Translations under genes and position numbers: made by a program
The notes under the pieces: generated by a model
Seen by the model: only the letters and a program-made list of their open reading frames with translations
Database searches by the model: none
What the model was told of the DNA's origin: nothing
Origin: Tridacna crocea
Taxonomy: Eukaryota; Mollusca; Bivalvia; Cardiida; Cardiidae
Length of the DNA stretch: 64,000 nt
Direction: 5' to 3'
Assembly (NCBI GenBank): GCA_943736015.1
Contig: OX031071.1
Span: 42,162,619 to 42,226,618 of the forward strand
Shown: positions 53,499 to 63,613 of the stretch, piece by piece
How positions within the stretch are numbered: the stretch's first letter is position 1
How the letters are laid out: each line of letters starts with the position of its first letter

Positions 53499-53763
53499 CA
53501 CGGGTAGGAAACTTCATATTCAGAGCCAATGGCTCCGACGAGAAAATGTTGTGTTGGTCTTCCGTTTCTGAAGATGTCGGCCGAAAAACAATCCCCAAAC
53601 AGGTAGGCATGTCAATATTTGTAATTATGTGTTCTTACGTCTTTGAAATTTAAAAAAAGGAGAATGTCATTCGATGCTCTGATCTTTTAACGTGTTTTCT
53701 GCACTACGGAAAGTTGGAACAGGTGTACGATGTTGTCTGAATCATTTGTGGCGTGGGTTGACC
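53499..53763 (+). repeat. Inverted duplication, left arm, with candidate first exon
   Basis: 265 bp matching the reverse complement of 55953-56217. It holds CAGAGCCAATGGCTCC (CCAAT box), and ATGTCGGCCGAAAAACAATC with CCCAAACAG|GTAGGC, i.e. MSAEKQSPN(R) followed by a good donor. The coding call is tentative; the duplication is certain. Confidence 0.8.
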
Positions 53764-54077
53764 GTAGCCAAATTAATACGTCTCGTAGATAAATAAAGGC
53801 TCTGTCTGCCCATTAAATAAGTAAAGTAAAGAAATTTTCCTGTTCTACAGGCTTAGATGACTGTCTTTGCCGTTCCAATTCACTCAATGCAAGAATCGAC
53901 AGAAAACTACACAAACACGGGCGTAATTTAAGAAAGGCTCCGATTGTGTAGGTCGGCTACGAAAATGTCGGTTTGCTCCGATGGAAGAGGAATGTCGTTT
54001 TTTTTTTTTTTTCTGATTTCCGGGTGTATATAAGAAAGTGCGTCGAGTTAAATGTGAAGCAACAAGTTCATTTTACG

Positions 54078-54605
54078 AGGGGCGTTCAATACGTAATGCC
54101 CCTGACCCACTTTCAGTTGTCTGGTCTAGCTGAGTTTGCATGTTTAATGATTTATATCTCTATGGGTTATGTGCCAAATTACAGCTATAAACTAATTGTG
54201 GTTTCTGATTTACAGGTGTTTGAACTGAGTCATGTGTGCGACTGACATCTGATACAAAATGAGTTAAAATTACTTCTTGTAACCCAATGGTCATTTATAT
54301 TGTAGTACAGACTTCCGGCCATATTTGAATTCACGATGCCAGCGTTTTACAAGGTCATATGATGGGGCATTATCACCACAAGTTTCTTTAAATTCATCAA
54401 AAGTCTCCTGTGGTGTGCGTCCTTTCAAATACAAAAACTGGATCACTGCGCGACACTCATCAGGCTCCCATTTCACATCTGACTCAGTTCAAACACCTGT
54501 AAATCACAAACCACAATTAGTTTAGAGTTGTAATTCGCCACATAACCAGTAGAGGTATAAATCATTACACATGCAAAATTTCAGCTAGATCAAAAACCCT
54601 TGTTG
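54078..54605 (-). mobile_element. Mariner-type element relic with duplicated end
   Basis: GAGGGGCGTTCAATACGTAA (54078) is a mariner-like terminus. 54118-54247 and 54485-54605 are inverted copies of one sequence (TAATGATTTATATCTCTATG, AACTAATTGTGGTTT, TTTACAGGTGTTTGAACTGA), flanking the transposase fragment at 54291-54476. Confidence 0.7.
54291..54476 (-). pseudogene. Mariner/SETMAR-type transposase N-terminal HTH fragment
   Basis: The 61-codon frame starts MKWEPDECRAVIQFLYLKGR and contains TPQETFDEFKETCGD, then APSYDLVKRWHREFKYGRKS. This is the first helix-turn-helix (HTH_48) of mariner transposases, also found in SETMAR and GVQW3-like proteins. The frame ends right after the domain at a stop; the second HTH and the DDD catalytic domain are missing, so the fragment is inactive. 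AACTGAGTCAGATGTG at its start would allow a slightly earlier start. Confidence 0.85.
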
Positions 54606-55100
54606 TCAGGAAATTCTTTAAATATCTTCACCTCTGAAACTTCTTCCCTGAAACGGCTGGTCAGATTTTGAAATAATTTCAGAGAGATGTACCTTTGGTG
54701 ACCCTTTTCAAAAACTGTTCTCGAAATTTGATCTGTCTAGAAACATGGCCCTGATGGGGTGGCCACTTGCATTATACAGCCATGGAGAAATTATTCAAAA
54801 TTCTTCTCTGAAACGGCTTGTCAGATTTTGAAATACTTTAACAGAAATGTTCCTTGGGTGATCCTTCTCGCAAAGTGTTCGAGAAATTTTGATCCATCAA
54901 GAAACGTGGGTCTGATGTGGGCTATTAACACTATATGGACATGAAGAAATTAAAAAAAAGTCTTCTTCTCTGGAATGGCCGGTCAGACTTTGAAATAATT
55001 TCACAGATATGTTCCTAAGGTGACCCTTTTCAAAAATAGTTTTGGAAATTTTTAATCCGTCGAAAAACAACAGCTTACTGTTGGCACCTGCATGTGGTTC
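54606..55100 (+). repeat. Three units of a 160-170 bp repeat
   Basis: GGTCAGATTTTGAAATAATT with TCACAGAGATGTTCCTT recurs near 54660, 54829 and 54989, with AAATTTTGATCCATCAAGAA between. The same units occur at 58980-59520. Beyond it, 55100-55950 holds nothing recognised. Confidence 0.75.
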
Positions 55101-55952
55101 TCTCGCTGGACTTATGATTTTAGTCACTTTCGATTATGTGCTCTTCTGCAAGAAATTGTTCTTGGGTGATCTATCCAAAATTTATTTGCAGAATTCTGAT
55201 TTATCAAATCATTGCTGTGGTGATGATTGTAGGGGTGGTGACAGATTTCGAAATGACCTTTTTAAAATTGCTTGGCAAAATAATGATTTTGTTTCCAAAG
55301 TTTCAGTCATATGTAAAGAATTATGTTGATGACTGAATAATGATTCATAAACTGCCTAATGCAAATTCATGCATCTACACCATTCAAACACATGTTGCGT
55401 TTATCATTCTCGTACTTCAAAAAGAAAATATTTTTCATTATTTGTGCTTATGTGTGGGCTGCACTTACGACAAAAGCACGAAAAATTTTATATATGGTTC
55501 ATTCGGTCTATTCAAAACGTATGCAGAAGTATTTTCAAAATTTAGATAGACTAATGTTAAACAGCATTTTTCTAACGTGACCGTATCATTCCTTTGTATT
55601 TTCATACATGCGGTCATGTTCCATCCAACATATGAACTACATTTTGGATGGAAAGATATTAATGGAAAAACAAAACTTACCTCCTGACTAATTATTTACA
55701 GAAAACTAAAATTTTGAAAGGGGGCCCTCTTGAATCGGTGCCCAGTAACATAGTCAGAGCCGGTCCACATAGTCAGAGCCCTTCTTTATTTTTATCAGTT
55801 CGTGTGCTTTTCTTTTCAATTTTTGATCAGTAGTGAATGTAATATTTCAGGACATTAATTCACGGTTTTGGGACAGTAAGACTCTCTCTTACTTGCCGAT
55901 TAAATGGCAATAACAGACTGAATTTATCTCCGAGACGCATTATTTTGTAAAG

Positions 55953-56217
55953 GGTCAACCCACGCCACAAATGATTCAGAAAACATCGTGCACCTGTTCC
56001 AACTTTCCGTAGCACAGAAATCACGTTGAAAGACCAGAGCATCGAATGACATTCTCCTTTTTTTGACTTTCAAAGGCGTAAGAACACCTAATTACAAATA
56101 CTGACATGCCTACCTGTTTGGGGATTGTTTTTCAGCCGACATCTTCAGAAACGGAAGACCAACACAACATTTTCTCGTCGGAGCCATTGGCTCTGAATAT
56201 GAAGTTTCCTACCCGTG
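55953..56217 (-). repeat. Inverted duplication, right arm
   Basis: Reverse complement of 53499-53763. On the minus strand it also encodes MSAEKQSPN followed by AG|GTAGGC. About 2.19 kb lies between the arms. Confidence 0.8.
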
Positions 56218-56222
56218 AAAAG

Positions 56223-56305
56223 ACAATGGCAAATTTGGCCATGAAGAATTGTCAGTCTTTCAACCATCTTACAAGTATCAACCAGCAACCGGATGCCATT
56301 CTATT
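56223..56305 (+). repeat. Dispersed AATTTGGCCATGAAGAATTG repeat
   Basis: GGCAAATTTGGCCATGAAGA with CATCTTACAAGTATCAACCA matches GCAAATTTGGCCATGAATAA with CATCTTGTATCACCTAGCAA at 60343-60425. It is short, and its nature is unknown. Confidence 0.6.
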
Positions 56306-56331
56306 GAACAACATGCGTCAAAGGCCCTTAC

Positions 56332-56562
56332 AATTTACTTCCGGGTACTGAAATTGATTCAAGACTACATACATATGGCTATGTACTATACCTTTCAAGG
56401 CTTTAATCTGATGGATTAATTATGTCCAAATCACGTAATCAGCCACAATCACTTCTAAACCGTTTGTCAAAGTATTTGCAGAAAAATAATCTAGTGACAC
56501 GACGTAAGAACTTCGTACAGCAGGAGACCGGCAGGTGACATTCATTCACTGAGTGCGTAGAG
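56332..56562 (+). repeat. Long direct repeat, right copy
   Basis: Colinear with 50879-51105. It is followed by GTGACCTTTGAAATCACTCG with TCACAACTCGGCCGATTCCG, which is found separately at 53411-53455, so the left locus has been rearranged. Confidence 0.85.
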
Positions 56563-56631
56563 TGACCTTTGAAATCACTCGTCACAACTCGGCCGATTCC
56601 GTACAGACATCAAAACGATTTGATGACTCCT

Positions 56632-57012
56632 AGCGTTGTCTGTGCAAGTGCACATGTCATATTCTTCGAAGATTCGACCCGATATTAGGGAGTGTGTAGT
56701 AATACCATAGGCGTAGGAAGGTTTATAATATTGGGGGTGGGTGGGAGAAGGGCAAATGTTCGAGTGGGTGTAATTACATATACCCGGACCCTTCATGAAA
56801 GAAAATTTGGGTGTATTATTGGGGGGGATAGGATATGTTGGGGCCCCTTTCCAAATTATTGCCTCCCCCCCCTTTCCCCCCTGTTCCTACGCCTATGAAT
56901 ACGCACTATAAAGTAGCCAGGGAAAAATGGGTTTTATAAATACGTTTGAGGAAAAATCAGGCCTGTCGGTTGTCTCGTAGAAAAGTAGTCCGGTTCTGTA
57001 CCCAGGATACTT
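56632..57012 (-). repeat. TCTCCCGCTAGATG repeat (family D), copy 3, truncated and interrupted
   Basis: CATGTCATATTCTTCGAAGA at one end, TATAAAGTAGCCAGGGAAAA, AGTAGTCCGGTTCTGTACCC and CAGGATAC at the other. A 192-bp element sits inside (56706-56897). The TCTCCCGC end is missing. Confidence 0.8.
56706..56897. mobile_element. 192-bp TIR element with 5-bp target duplication
   Basis: Inverted ends CATAGGCGTAGGAA and TTCCTACGCCTATG; AATAC on both sides (56701-56705 and 56898-56902). Copies 1, 2 and 4 of family D show the site with a single AATAC-like sequence, so the insertion and its duplication are confirmed by comparison. The interior has G and C runs (GGGGGGGATAGGATATG, CCCCCCCCTTTCCCCCC). Confidence 0.92.
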
Positions 57013-57177
57013 GGAGTCTTTCGGATGAGACGTATGTTGATATGACCTATTCGTATTAACTATAACGGTATAGTGATTTACATAATCGGCCGAATGGTTT
57101 GGTTGTTCTGAAAAACACATTAAAAACGTAAAGTCGATATCTGTCTTGTCGATCTTTATTTAATCGTTATTTTGCGT

Positions 57178-57530
57178 TGTCTGCGCATGTCATATTCTTC
57201 GAAGATTAGACTGTCTTATATGACGCATCACTACTAGCCCCGAAAGCGGGCTGACTGTAATATTACGCTCTATAAAGTAGCCATGTTAAAAATAGCTTTT
57301 ACGTATCAATACGTTTGAGGAGAAATGAGACCTGCTTTAGCAACAGATTTCTCTAAACTGGTGATCATCGTTGAGTAAATTGCACGAGGTAGCGTTTTAT
57401 TGGGTAAACCCTTTTTTTGTTTTAAATTCAAAGTAACGGTTGTCGCGTAGGAAAGTGGTTCGGTTCTGTACCCAGGATGCCCATATCAGATAGAAGAGTA
57501 TTTATAGAATGCCATCTAGCGGGAGATAAT
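57178..57530 (-). repeat. TCTCCCGCTAGATG repeat (family D), copy 4
   Basis: CATATTCTTCGAAGATTAGA, CTTATATGACGCATCACTAC, TATAAAGTAGCCATGTTAAA, GGTAGCGTTTTATTGG and GCCATCTAGCGGGAGATAAT. Full length, minus strand. Confidence 0.85.
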
Positions 57531-57559
57531 GCGTTATTTTGAGATAAATAACAAACAAG

Positions 57560-57800
57560 ACGTTAAACCGAGGTCCCGTGTGACGGGGGTCTCACTAAAA
57601 TACGCCACAGAACAAATGCATGTATACGCCACAGGTACGCCACAGGAGAAATGTATACGCCACAGCAAATATACAGCTATTAAAATGATTTTTTTATGTT
57701 TTATCTAGTAGATTAAATTATTATCTATCATCTGTGCAAAAATAATTGAGAAATATTTTATATTTATGCAGGAAATCGATCTTATGAAATACGCCACAGG
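57560..57800 (+). repeat. SINE tail fragment and TACGCCACAG repeats
   Basis: GTTAAACCGAGGTCCCGTGT with GACGGGGGTCTC matches the minus-strand SINE at 61265. TACGCCACA(G) then occurs six times between 57598 and 57800 (for example GTATACGCCACAGGTACGCC). Confidence 0.7.
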
Positions 57801-58695
57801 TGAATTATCCACAACAGATACGCCAAAAGTCGGACAAAAATCATTGGTGCTCACATAAACCGTCGCTGAGAGCTTGAACTTCAAGCAAATCATCGTCGGG
57901 TAAATGGTTAAGTCCCCCGTTTTCCAGGGCATGGCTTGTACCTTTGGGTCTTATTGTGGCGCCGCATGAACGGCGGCACTATATTTTTTATTAACTTTTG
58001 AAAACTACCTATGGAGGCAGCCATATTAATTATTTTTTACTTGGCTTCCACTCATTTTGTAACTTGGTTATTTTGTTCCTAGGCCATTTTGTACTAAGTA
58101 CTATTTTGGTCATTTTGTATCCACCTATACTATTTACTTATTTTAGTCATTTCGTTCTAGTTTTGAATATTTCGTACACACTTTTGTCATTCATACCCTG
58201 TTTTTAATATCAGTTTGGTAATGTTGAATCTAGTTTTAATAGTATTTTCTTGTGTTGTTTCCCGAGTGACAAACTGCTTTTGTGCATAGTTCAAGTTGAA
58301 CTTAAGTTTAGTTTTGCCGAAGAATGGATATCATTGTGTCTTACCATTATTGCCTCTTTCTTTTTTACGTTTTTAGTTGGATTCTAAAGATTGTTTAGGG
58401 CTTCTCAGTTCATTTCTCATCGATTGATGCATGAATTTAAATCTAGTTTGGATAATTCGAAATGCTGTAATGTGCCTTATTTCATAACCAACTGATTTTG
58501 TTGTCATTGATGTTAAGAATCAATATTTTCTTGTTACTGATTGTATGGATTGTTGGAGTTATTTTTGCTGCTCTTAATGTAGTAGACCCCTAAGAGAAAA
58601 GAGCTATTTCCACAATAATATTATCCTACAAAACGTGCTATGATTAAAAAAGAGTGTTATTGTACTGCCTTAGTCAAGCCACTTTTCCCTTTTTA

Positions 58696-59535
58696 GCTCA
58701 CCTGAGCACGTTCACCTGAGCACAACGTGCTCAAGGGGAGCTTTTAGGGTCACTGGGTGTCCGTCGTGAGTCGTGCGTCGTGCGGCGTCAACAATTCTTT
58801 AAACATCAACTCCTCCTAAACCGCTGGGCCAAATTGCACCAAACTTTGCTGGAATGTTCCTTGGGAGGTCCTCTTTAGAAACTGTTCACAGAATTTGATT
58901 CCGTCAAAAACTGTGGTTGCCATGGCAACGAAATGGAATTTTCTAGGAAATTCTTTGAAAATCTTCTCCTCTGAAAGCTGGTCAGATTTTAAAATAATTT
59001 CACAGAGATGTTCCTTATGTGACCTTTTATAAAATGTGTTCGTGAAATTTTGATACGTCAAGAAACATGGCTCTGGTGAATTGGGGCTTCTTGCACTATA
59101 CAGAAATAAAGGAATTCTTAAAAATTCTTCTTCTCCGAAACGGCTGGTCAGATTTTGAAATAATTTCACAGAGATGTTTCTGGAATGACCCTTTTCAAAT
59201 TTTTTTGGCAAAATTTTGATCCGTCAAGAATTATGGCTCTTGTGAATGGGGGCTACTTGGACTATACAGAAATTCTTTAAAATTCTTCTTCTCTGGTGAA
59301 TGGGGGCTACTTGCACTTTAGGGAAATGAAGAAATTCTTAAAAAGCCTTCTTCTCTGAAACCGCTGCTCAGATTTTGAAATTATTTCACAGAGATGTTCG
59401 TTGGGTGACCCTTTTTAAAAGGTGTTCATGAAAGTTTCATTCGCCCATAAACATGGCTCTGGTGAATGGGAGTTACTTGCACTATATGGCCATGAAGAAA
59501 TTTTTTAAAATTCTTCTCTGAAACTGCTGATCAAA
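58696..59535 (+). mobile_element. Long repeat starting TTAGCTCACCTGAGCAC
   Basis: TTAGCTCACCTGAGCACGTT and CAACGTGCTCAAGGGGAGCT form the terminal hairpin; GTCGTGAGTCGTGCGTCGTG follows. The body repeats CTGGTCAGATTTTGAAATAA with TCACAGAGATGTT near 58981, 59147 and 59366. The terminus is the reverse complement of the family G right end (31950-31974), so this is a family G relative read from the other side. Confidence 0.65.
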
Positions 59536-59544
59536 TTTATAGTG

Positions 59545-59617
59545 GCTCAATCAAGGCTTCTTTCTCGGGGTCGTTAAAAGTCAGGATTGTGTGGTAAAGG
59601 GTAAAAAGAGTTAAAGC
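59545..59617 (+). mobile_element. Family A MITE, right end only
   Basis: AAGGCTTCTTTCTCGGGGTC, GTTAAAAGTCAGGATTGTGT and GGTAAAGGGTAAAAAGAGTT. Confidence 0.7.
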
Positions 59618-59649
59618 CCACTCTATTCTCTGCTGTTTTCTTTTTTTTA

Positions 59650-60125
59650 TCCCCCACTGAAAAGGCGGCGGGGGATATGGTAATAGTCTCCGTCCGTCCT
59701 TCCGTCCTTCCGTCATTCCGTCCGTCCGTCCTTCTGTCCTTCCGCGACACATTTTTGTCCGGAGCATATCTCCAAAAGTATTTGAGATATCATCTCCAAA
59801 CTTCACAAGTGGATAGATCTTATTAAGGAGGCGTGCAGTGTACAAGAACCATTACTCTATCTTCAGTATTTTTGGAGTTATTGCCCTTTGTACATTTTTT
59901 TCTGGAATTTTTGTCTGGAGCATATCTCCAAAAGTATGAAAGTTAGGAACTTGAAACTTCACACACATATAGAACTCATTGAGGAGAAGTGCAGTGCACA
60001 AGAACCATAACTGTATCTTCAGTATTTTTGGAGTTTTTGCCCTTTGTACATTTTTACTTTGAATTTTTGTCCGGAGCATATCTCCAAAAGTATAAAAGCT
60101 AGGAACTTGAAACTTCACACATACA
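59650..60125 (+). mobile_element. CCCCCACTGAAAAGGCGGCGGGGG element, partial
   Basis: The opening CCCCCACTGAAAAGGCGGCG with GGGGATATG is a short palindrome. A (GTCC/TTCC)n run is at 59692-59745, then three units (about 130 bp) of GGAGCATATCTCCAAAAGTA and GAAACTTCACACACATATAG. No gene; the minus-strand frames are the repeat. Confidence 0.65.
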
Positions 60126-60599
60126 TGTATATCAGAACACAATACACTGTTCCGGAAGTATGCTCTGAATAGAACATATTCGGAACATTGTTTTAAACCA
60201 TATCGAAATGAAAGTACATTGCCATGATGGTTGTTGCAAGAGCTACTGTCTTAGCTGTGATTTTTGAGGATATAATTAGCTGCGGAGAGGGAGAAGAGCT
60301 TAGTCTGCAATGCTTCTATTTATAGCATTAAAAAAAGACATTTGCAAATTTGGCCATGAATAATTGTCTACCATTCAGCCATCTTGTATCACCTAGCAAC
60401 CGTTCAGAAGGTGGGCTGCACTTCGATTGAATTAGAACAGTCAGAACATGTTTTGAGGAACACAGCACAGTTTTCCGAAATACTCCACTGACCTAGAACA
60501 TGTTCGGAGTGTTTGGAGTTGCGAAAGGGATATGCCATTAGATACCTCTGTATAACTTTATAAATAGGCCTCTAGATGGAGACTAGCAGTGTCACAGTG

Positions 60600-60700
60600 A
60601 GCTGTCAAATATAAAAGCACTTCAAACCTGCCTTGGTTTTTAGCAACCTTTTACAGCAAAACAGTTTGGTGTATGTCTTTGTGATAGTTAATCATTATGT
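60600..60700 (+). repeat. Second 5S-like unit, degenerate
   Basis: ATATAAAAGCACTTCAAACC, TTTTACAGCAAAACAGTTTG, GTGTATGTCTTTGTGATAGT and TAAT follow 52530-52615 closely, but the intermediate element and C box are gone because a family B MITE starts shortly after. Confidence 0.5.
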
Positions 60701-60712
60701 ATGACTGCTAGA

Positions 60713-60944
60713 GCTTTACCCTTTACTTCATAGATACTCATTTCTATGCATTGCTTGTAGGAGCCTTCGGAAAAAGTTGTGGCAAAAGGTGAAATTGCTC
60801 GTGATGAGCAATTTCACCTTTTGCCACTATGTTTTCTACACTATCAACAGGTGTCATATATACATAAGAAACGGCTTCATCCTTGCTGTTATTTAGGGTC
60901 AATTAGAGATACCATAGAAATGCCTTATGGGGTAAAGGGTAAAT
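60713..60944 (-). mobile_element. TTAA hairpin MITE (family B), reverse copy
   Basis: TTTACCCTTTACTTCATAGA, CATTTCTATGCATTGCTTGT, hairpin 60775-60830 (GGCAAAAGGTGAAATTGCTC facing GAGCAATTTCACCTTTTGCC), CATCCTTGCTGTTATTTAGG and GGGGTAAAGGGTAAA. The flanking TTAA is altered on both sides. Confidence 0.88.
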
Positions 60945-61109
60945 AGGTGACCAAACTCTTGCAAAATACAATTGAATGATTAGGCATTGCAACAACAGCT
61001 CTCATTTTAATGCATATATCCTGGATTTTAAAAGGACCGCGTTAGGGCTCCGAGTGCTTTGCCCAGAGATGAAAGTGAAACCTAGATATTTGTTTGATTA
61101 TTTTCGTTT

Positions 61110-61417
61110 ATTTGTCGTCGCTACCGGTTGCCCATCTGAGCGACGCTCCCCCACCCCTCCCCCTCCCAGAAGACGGTTAGTTGTTACGGGGGATAGTGCA
61201 AGGATACAGGACGAAACTACTGAGAATTCCGCCTGGTTCTTTAACGTGCCAGGTGTATAGCACCGTCACACGGGACCTCGGTTTAACATTTCATCCGAAA
61301 GACTATTAATGATTTTTTTAGTTGGCCAGCCGGGGACTCAAACCTACAACCTCTAGAGACCCGAAACATTGTGTTCACGAGTCCTACCCTCTACTTACTG
61401 AGCTAATCGGCCGGTTA
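61110..61417 (-). repeat. tRNA-headed SINE (type 3), minus strand
   Basis: On the minus strand: ACCGGCCGATTAGCTCAGTA (A box), GGGTAGGACTCGTGAACAC, GTAGGTTTGAGTCCCCGGCT (B box), then GTCTTTCGGATGAAATGTTA, AACCGAGGTCCCGTGTGACG and GCACGTTAAAGAACCAGGCG. Its tail piece also occurs at 57560 and 57015. The head is tRNA-like but lies at the SINE 5' end, so I do not call a tRNA gene. Confidence 0.8.
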
Positions 61418-62289
61418 AAGATATTTGTCAAGGAATCATTCTCAGTTATTTGTGACTTCAAAAGGCCATGACTTTTAGTTAAGGTAAGACCTGTGTAATG
61501 TGCTTCCGGTGAAATTCTAATTGTTTGATAAATAAGGATAAATAAGGATTTATGCAGAAATAATGTTTTTGCACATTTCTAACGGATCAGAAATTCCTTT
61601 TATGTCTATCTTGAAATTATTTTTTGATGCTTTTGTTAGTTTTTTGAAAAGGGAGGTAATTGTTATCTCTTTTTTGAATTGAGAATATAGTGATTTTAGA
61701 TTTATAAATGATAATTCAAAGAAGGAAAAAATGGAAAAAATGAATTGGTGAAAGTAGTTCAATAATACTCATTTTTGATTATAGCTAATTTTGCAGGATG
61801 ATACTTTAGTGGAAATAGCTGCTTTCCATAACACAGGTCTTACCTTAACTCTTTCCATATCCTACAGACAACTTCGGAATTGTTTGTGGACTATGTAGAT
61901 CTAGATCATTCTTCATAGAATGTGCAGTCTGTCATCATCTATGATCTACATTGTACTTTACTTTATTTTAGATGATGAACGACATGTTTCTTATCTTGCG
62001 GCAGAACTGTATTAATTACATGTAACTATTGGATATATAGAAGTTATACATGGAAACCGGTCCACGCGATACTAATCACATTTCTGACTTCGTATAGTAT
62101 ACAGGTCGTGTCCCCGGCTTAATACGATTTGACCTCCGATTAATACAGTTGACCTCGTATTAATATTGATGACCCGCGACCAATATAGAAATCCTTGAAC
62201 GTGATTAGTCAAAAGTTCAGTTGCATGAGTGTCTGCGCTTACTTTTAGCCAACCACGTTCAAGGAGGCGGCAAAGTAAACAAAACACTA

Positions 62290-62437
62290 AAATTGATATT
62301 TGTTTCCAGCAGGGTAAGAAACATTGTGGGAAAAAGGAGAAAATGCTGGTTACCAGCATTTTCTCCTTTTCTCACAATGTTTTCAGAAGGTTTCTTTTTC
62401 AGGGTCGTAAAAACCAGGGATTGTTTGGTAAAGGGTT
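62290..62437 (+). mobile_element. Family A MITE, right half with intact hairpin
   Basis: TTGTTTCCAGCAGGGTAAGA, hairpin 62318-62386 (AATGCTGGTTACCAGCATT loop), CAGGGTCGTAAAAACCAGGG and TTTGGTAAAGGGTTGA. Confidence 0.82.
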
Positions 62438-62451
62438 GATTAATAAAATTG

Positions 62452-62592
62452 TCATTAATCAAGTGATTTCGTATTGGCCTAGTTACAGGTCCGAGGTCAG
62501 CCCTATTGGCCCCGAGGCCGAAGGCCAAGGGCCAATACGGCTGACGGAGGACCTGTAACTGGGCCAATACGAAATCACTTAATTAATAACAT
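62452..62592. mobile_element. Palindromic MITE around CGAGGCCGAAGGCC
   Basis: Inverted ends AAGTGATTTCGTATTGGCC and GGCCAATACGAAATCACTT; inside, AGTTACAGGTCCGAGGTCAG faces CTGACGGAGGACCTGTAACT. ATTAAT lies next to both ends and may be the target duplication. GC-rich in an AT-rich setting. Confidence 0.88.
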
Positions 62593-62699
62593 TATAGTAT
62601 ATAATAGAACTCTGACTGCGTATATATAACTTTCTGAATAATAGTCGGAGTTAGACTGATATGCCTACTTATATATTCAGAGTAAGGGTCAGGATCAGT

Positions 62700-62923
62700 T
62701 TAACCCTTTGTCACACAATCACGAATTGTAACGAACCTGAGAAAGAAACCTTATTAAAACATTGTGAGAAAAGGAGAAAATGCTGCCAATCAGTATTTTC
62801 TCGTTTGCCCACAATTCTTTCTTCCCTTCCATAAACACATTTTATATTCTTACTTTATTTTGCTATATGCAAATACTCTTAATTTGGAACAGACTATGAA
62901 ATGTTGTTGTTCGGTAGAGTTAA
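62700..62923 (-). mobile_element. Family A MITE of the duplicated unit
   Basis: TTAACCCTTTGTCACACAAT, GAACCTGAGAAAGAAACC, hairpin near 62757-62820, TTGCTATATGCAAATACTCT and TTCGGTAGAGTTAA. It shares TTAA 62920-62923 with the next element. Confidence 0.9.
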
Positions 62924-63107
62924 CCCATTACTGCACAACAAATTTTAGATCTATCCGAACTGAAGGCATTTGCAGATGGCAGGTTTAATATGGCTCATAT
63001 GAAATGATTGTTTTTTGATAGGGTAGGAAAAATTGTGAGAAAAGGAGAAAATGCTGTTAACCAGCATTTTCTCCTTTCCCCACAATGTTTTCAAAAGCCT
63101 TCTCTTT
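62920..63107 (+). mobile_element. Family A MITE, right end cut by the duplication boundary
   Basis: TTAACCCATTACTGCACAAC, ATCTATCCGAACTGAAGGCA, hairpin 63026-63092, CTTCTCTTTAAGGGGTGT, then the boundary. The 35-bp terminal part present at 63798-63836 is missing. Confidence 0.88.
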
Positions 63108-63388
63108 AAGGGGTGTATATTAACATGTTATTATATACATGTATACATTATAGAGAAATTTATTTCACATGATCCTTCTATACATTTATATAAGTATGTA
63201 TATAATAGAACTCTGACTGCGTATATATAACTTTCTGAATAAAAGTCGGAGTTACATTGATATGCCTACTTATATATTCAGAGTAAGGGTCGGAGTTACA
63301 CTGATATGCCTACTTATATATTCAGCGTAAGGGTCGGAGTTACACTGACATGCCTACTTATATATTCAGAGTAAGGGTCAGGATTAGT

Positions 63389-63613
63389 TTAACCCTTTTA
63401 TCACACAATCACAAATTGTAAGGAACCTGAGACAGAAACCTTATTAAAACATTGTGGGAAAAGGACAAAGTGCTGCTAATCAGTATTTTCTCGTTTGCCC
63501 ACAATTTTTTCTTCCCTTCCATAAACACATTTTATATTCTTACTTTATTTTGCTATATGCAAATACTCTTAATTTGGAACAGACTATGAAATGTTGTTGT
63601 TCGGTAGAGTTAA
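63389..63613 (-). mobile_element. Family A MITE in second duplicate
   Basis: TTAACCCTTTTATCACACAA through TTCGGTAGAGTTAA. Nearly identical to 62700-62923; differences include GTGGGAAAAGGACAAAGTGC in the left arm. Confidence 0.9.

Larger units (their letters stand above)
62598..63107 (+). repeat. Tandem duplication, first copy (one 44-bp unit)
   Basis: ATAATAGAACTCTGACTGCG with TATATATAACTTTCTGAAT, one 44-bp unit (GTCGGAGTTAGACTGATATG...), then two family A MITEs. It matches 63199-63797; the offset is 601 bp at the left and 690 bp after the unit array, the 89-bp difference being two extra units. Confidence 0.93.

Noticed and set aside
54078..54605. Functional mariner transposase gene
   Set aside because: Only the first HTH is present; the catalytic domain is missing and the ends are rearranged.
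58000..58207. Hydrophobic frame rich in F, L and I
   Set aside because: It is a translation of repeated TTTTGGTCATTTTGT words in AT-rich DNA.
59537..60142. Minus-strand frames with GRTEGRTDG and FGDMLRTK repeats
   Set aside because: They come from the (GTCC)n run and 130-bp units of a long repeat.
61322..61417. Possible tRNA gene on the minus strand
   Set aside because: The boxes are good but the sequence continues directly into a SINE body shared with 57015 and 57560.
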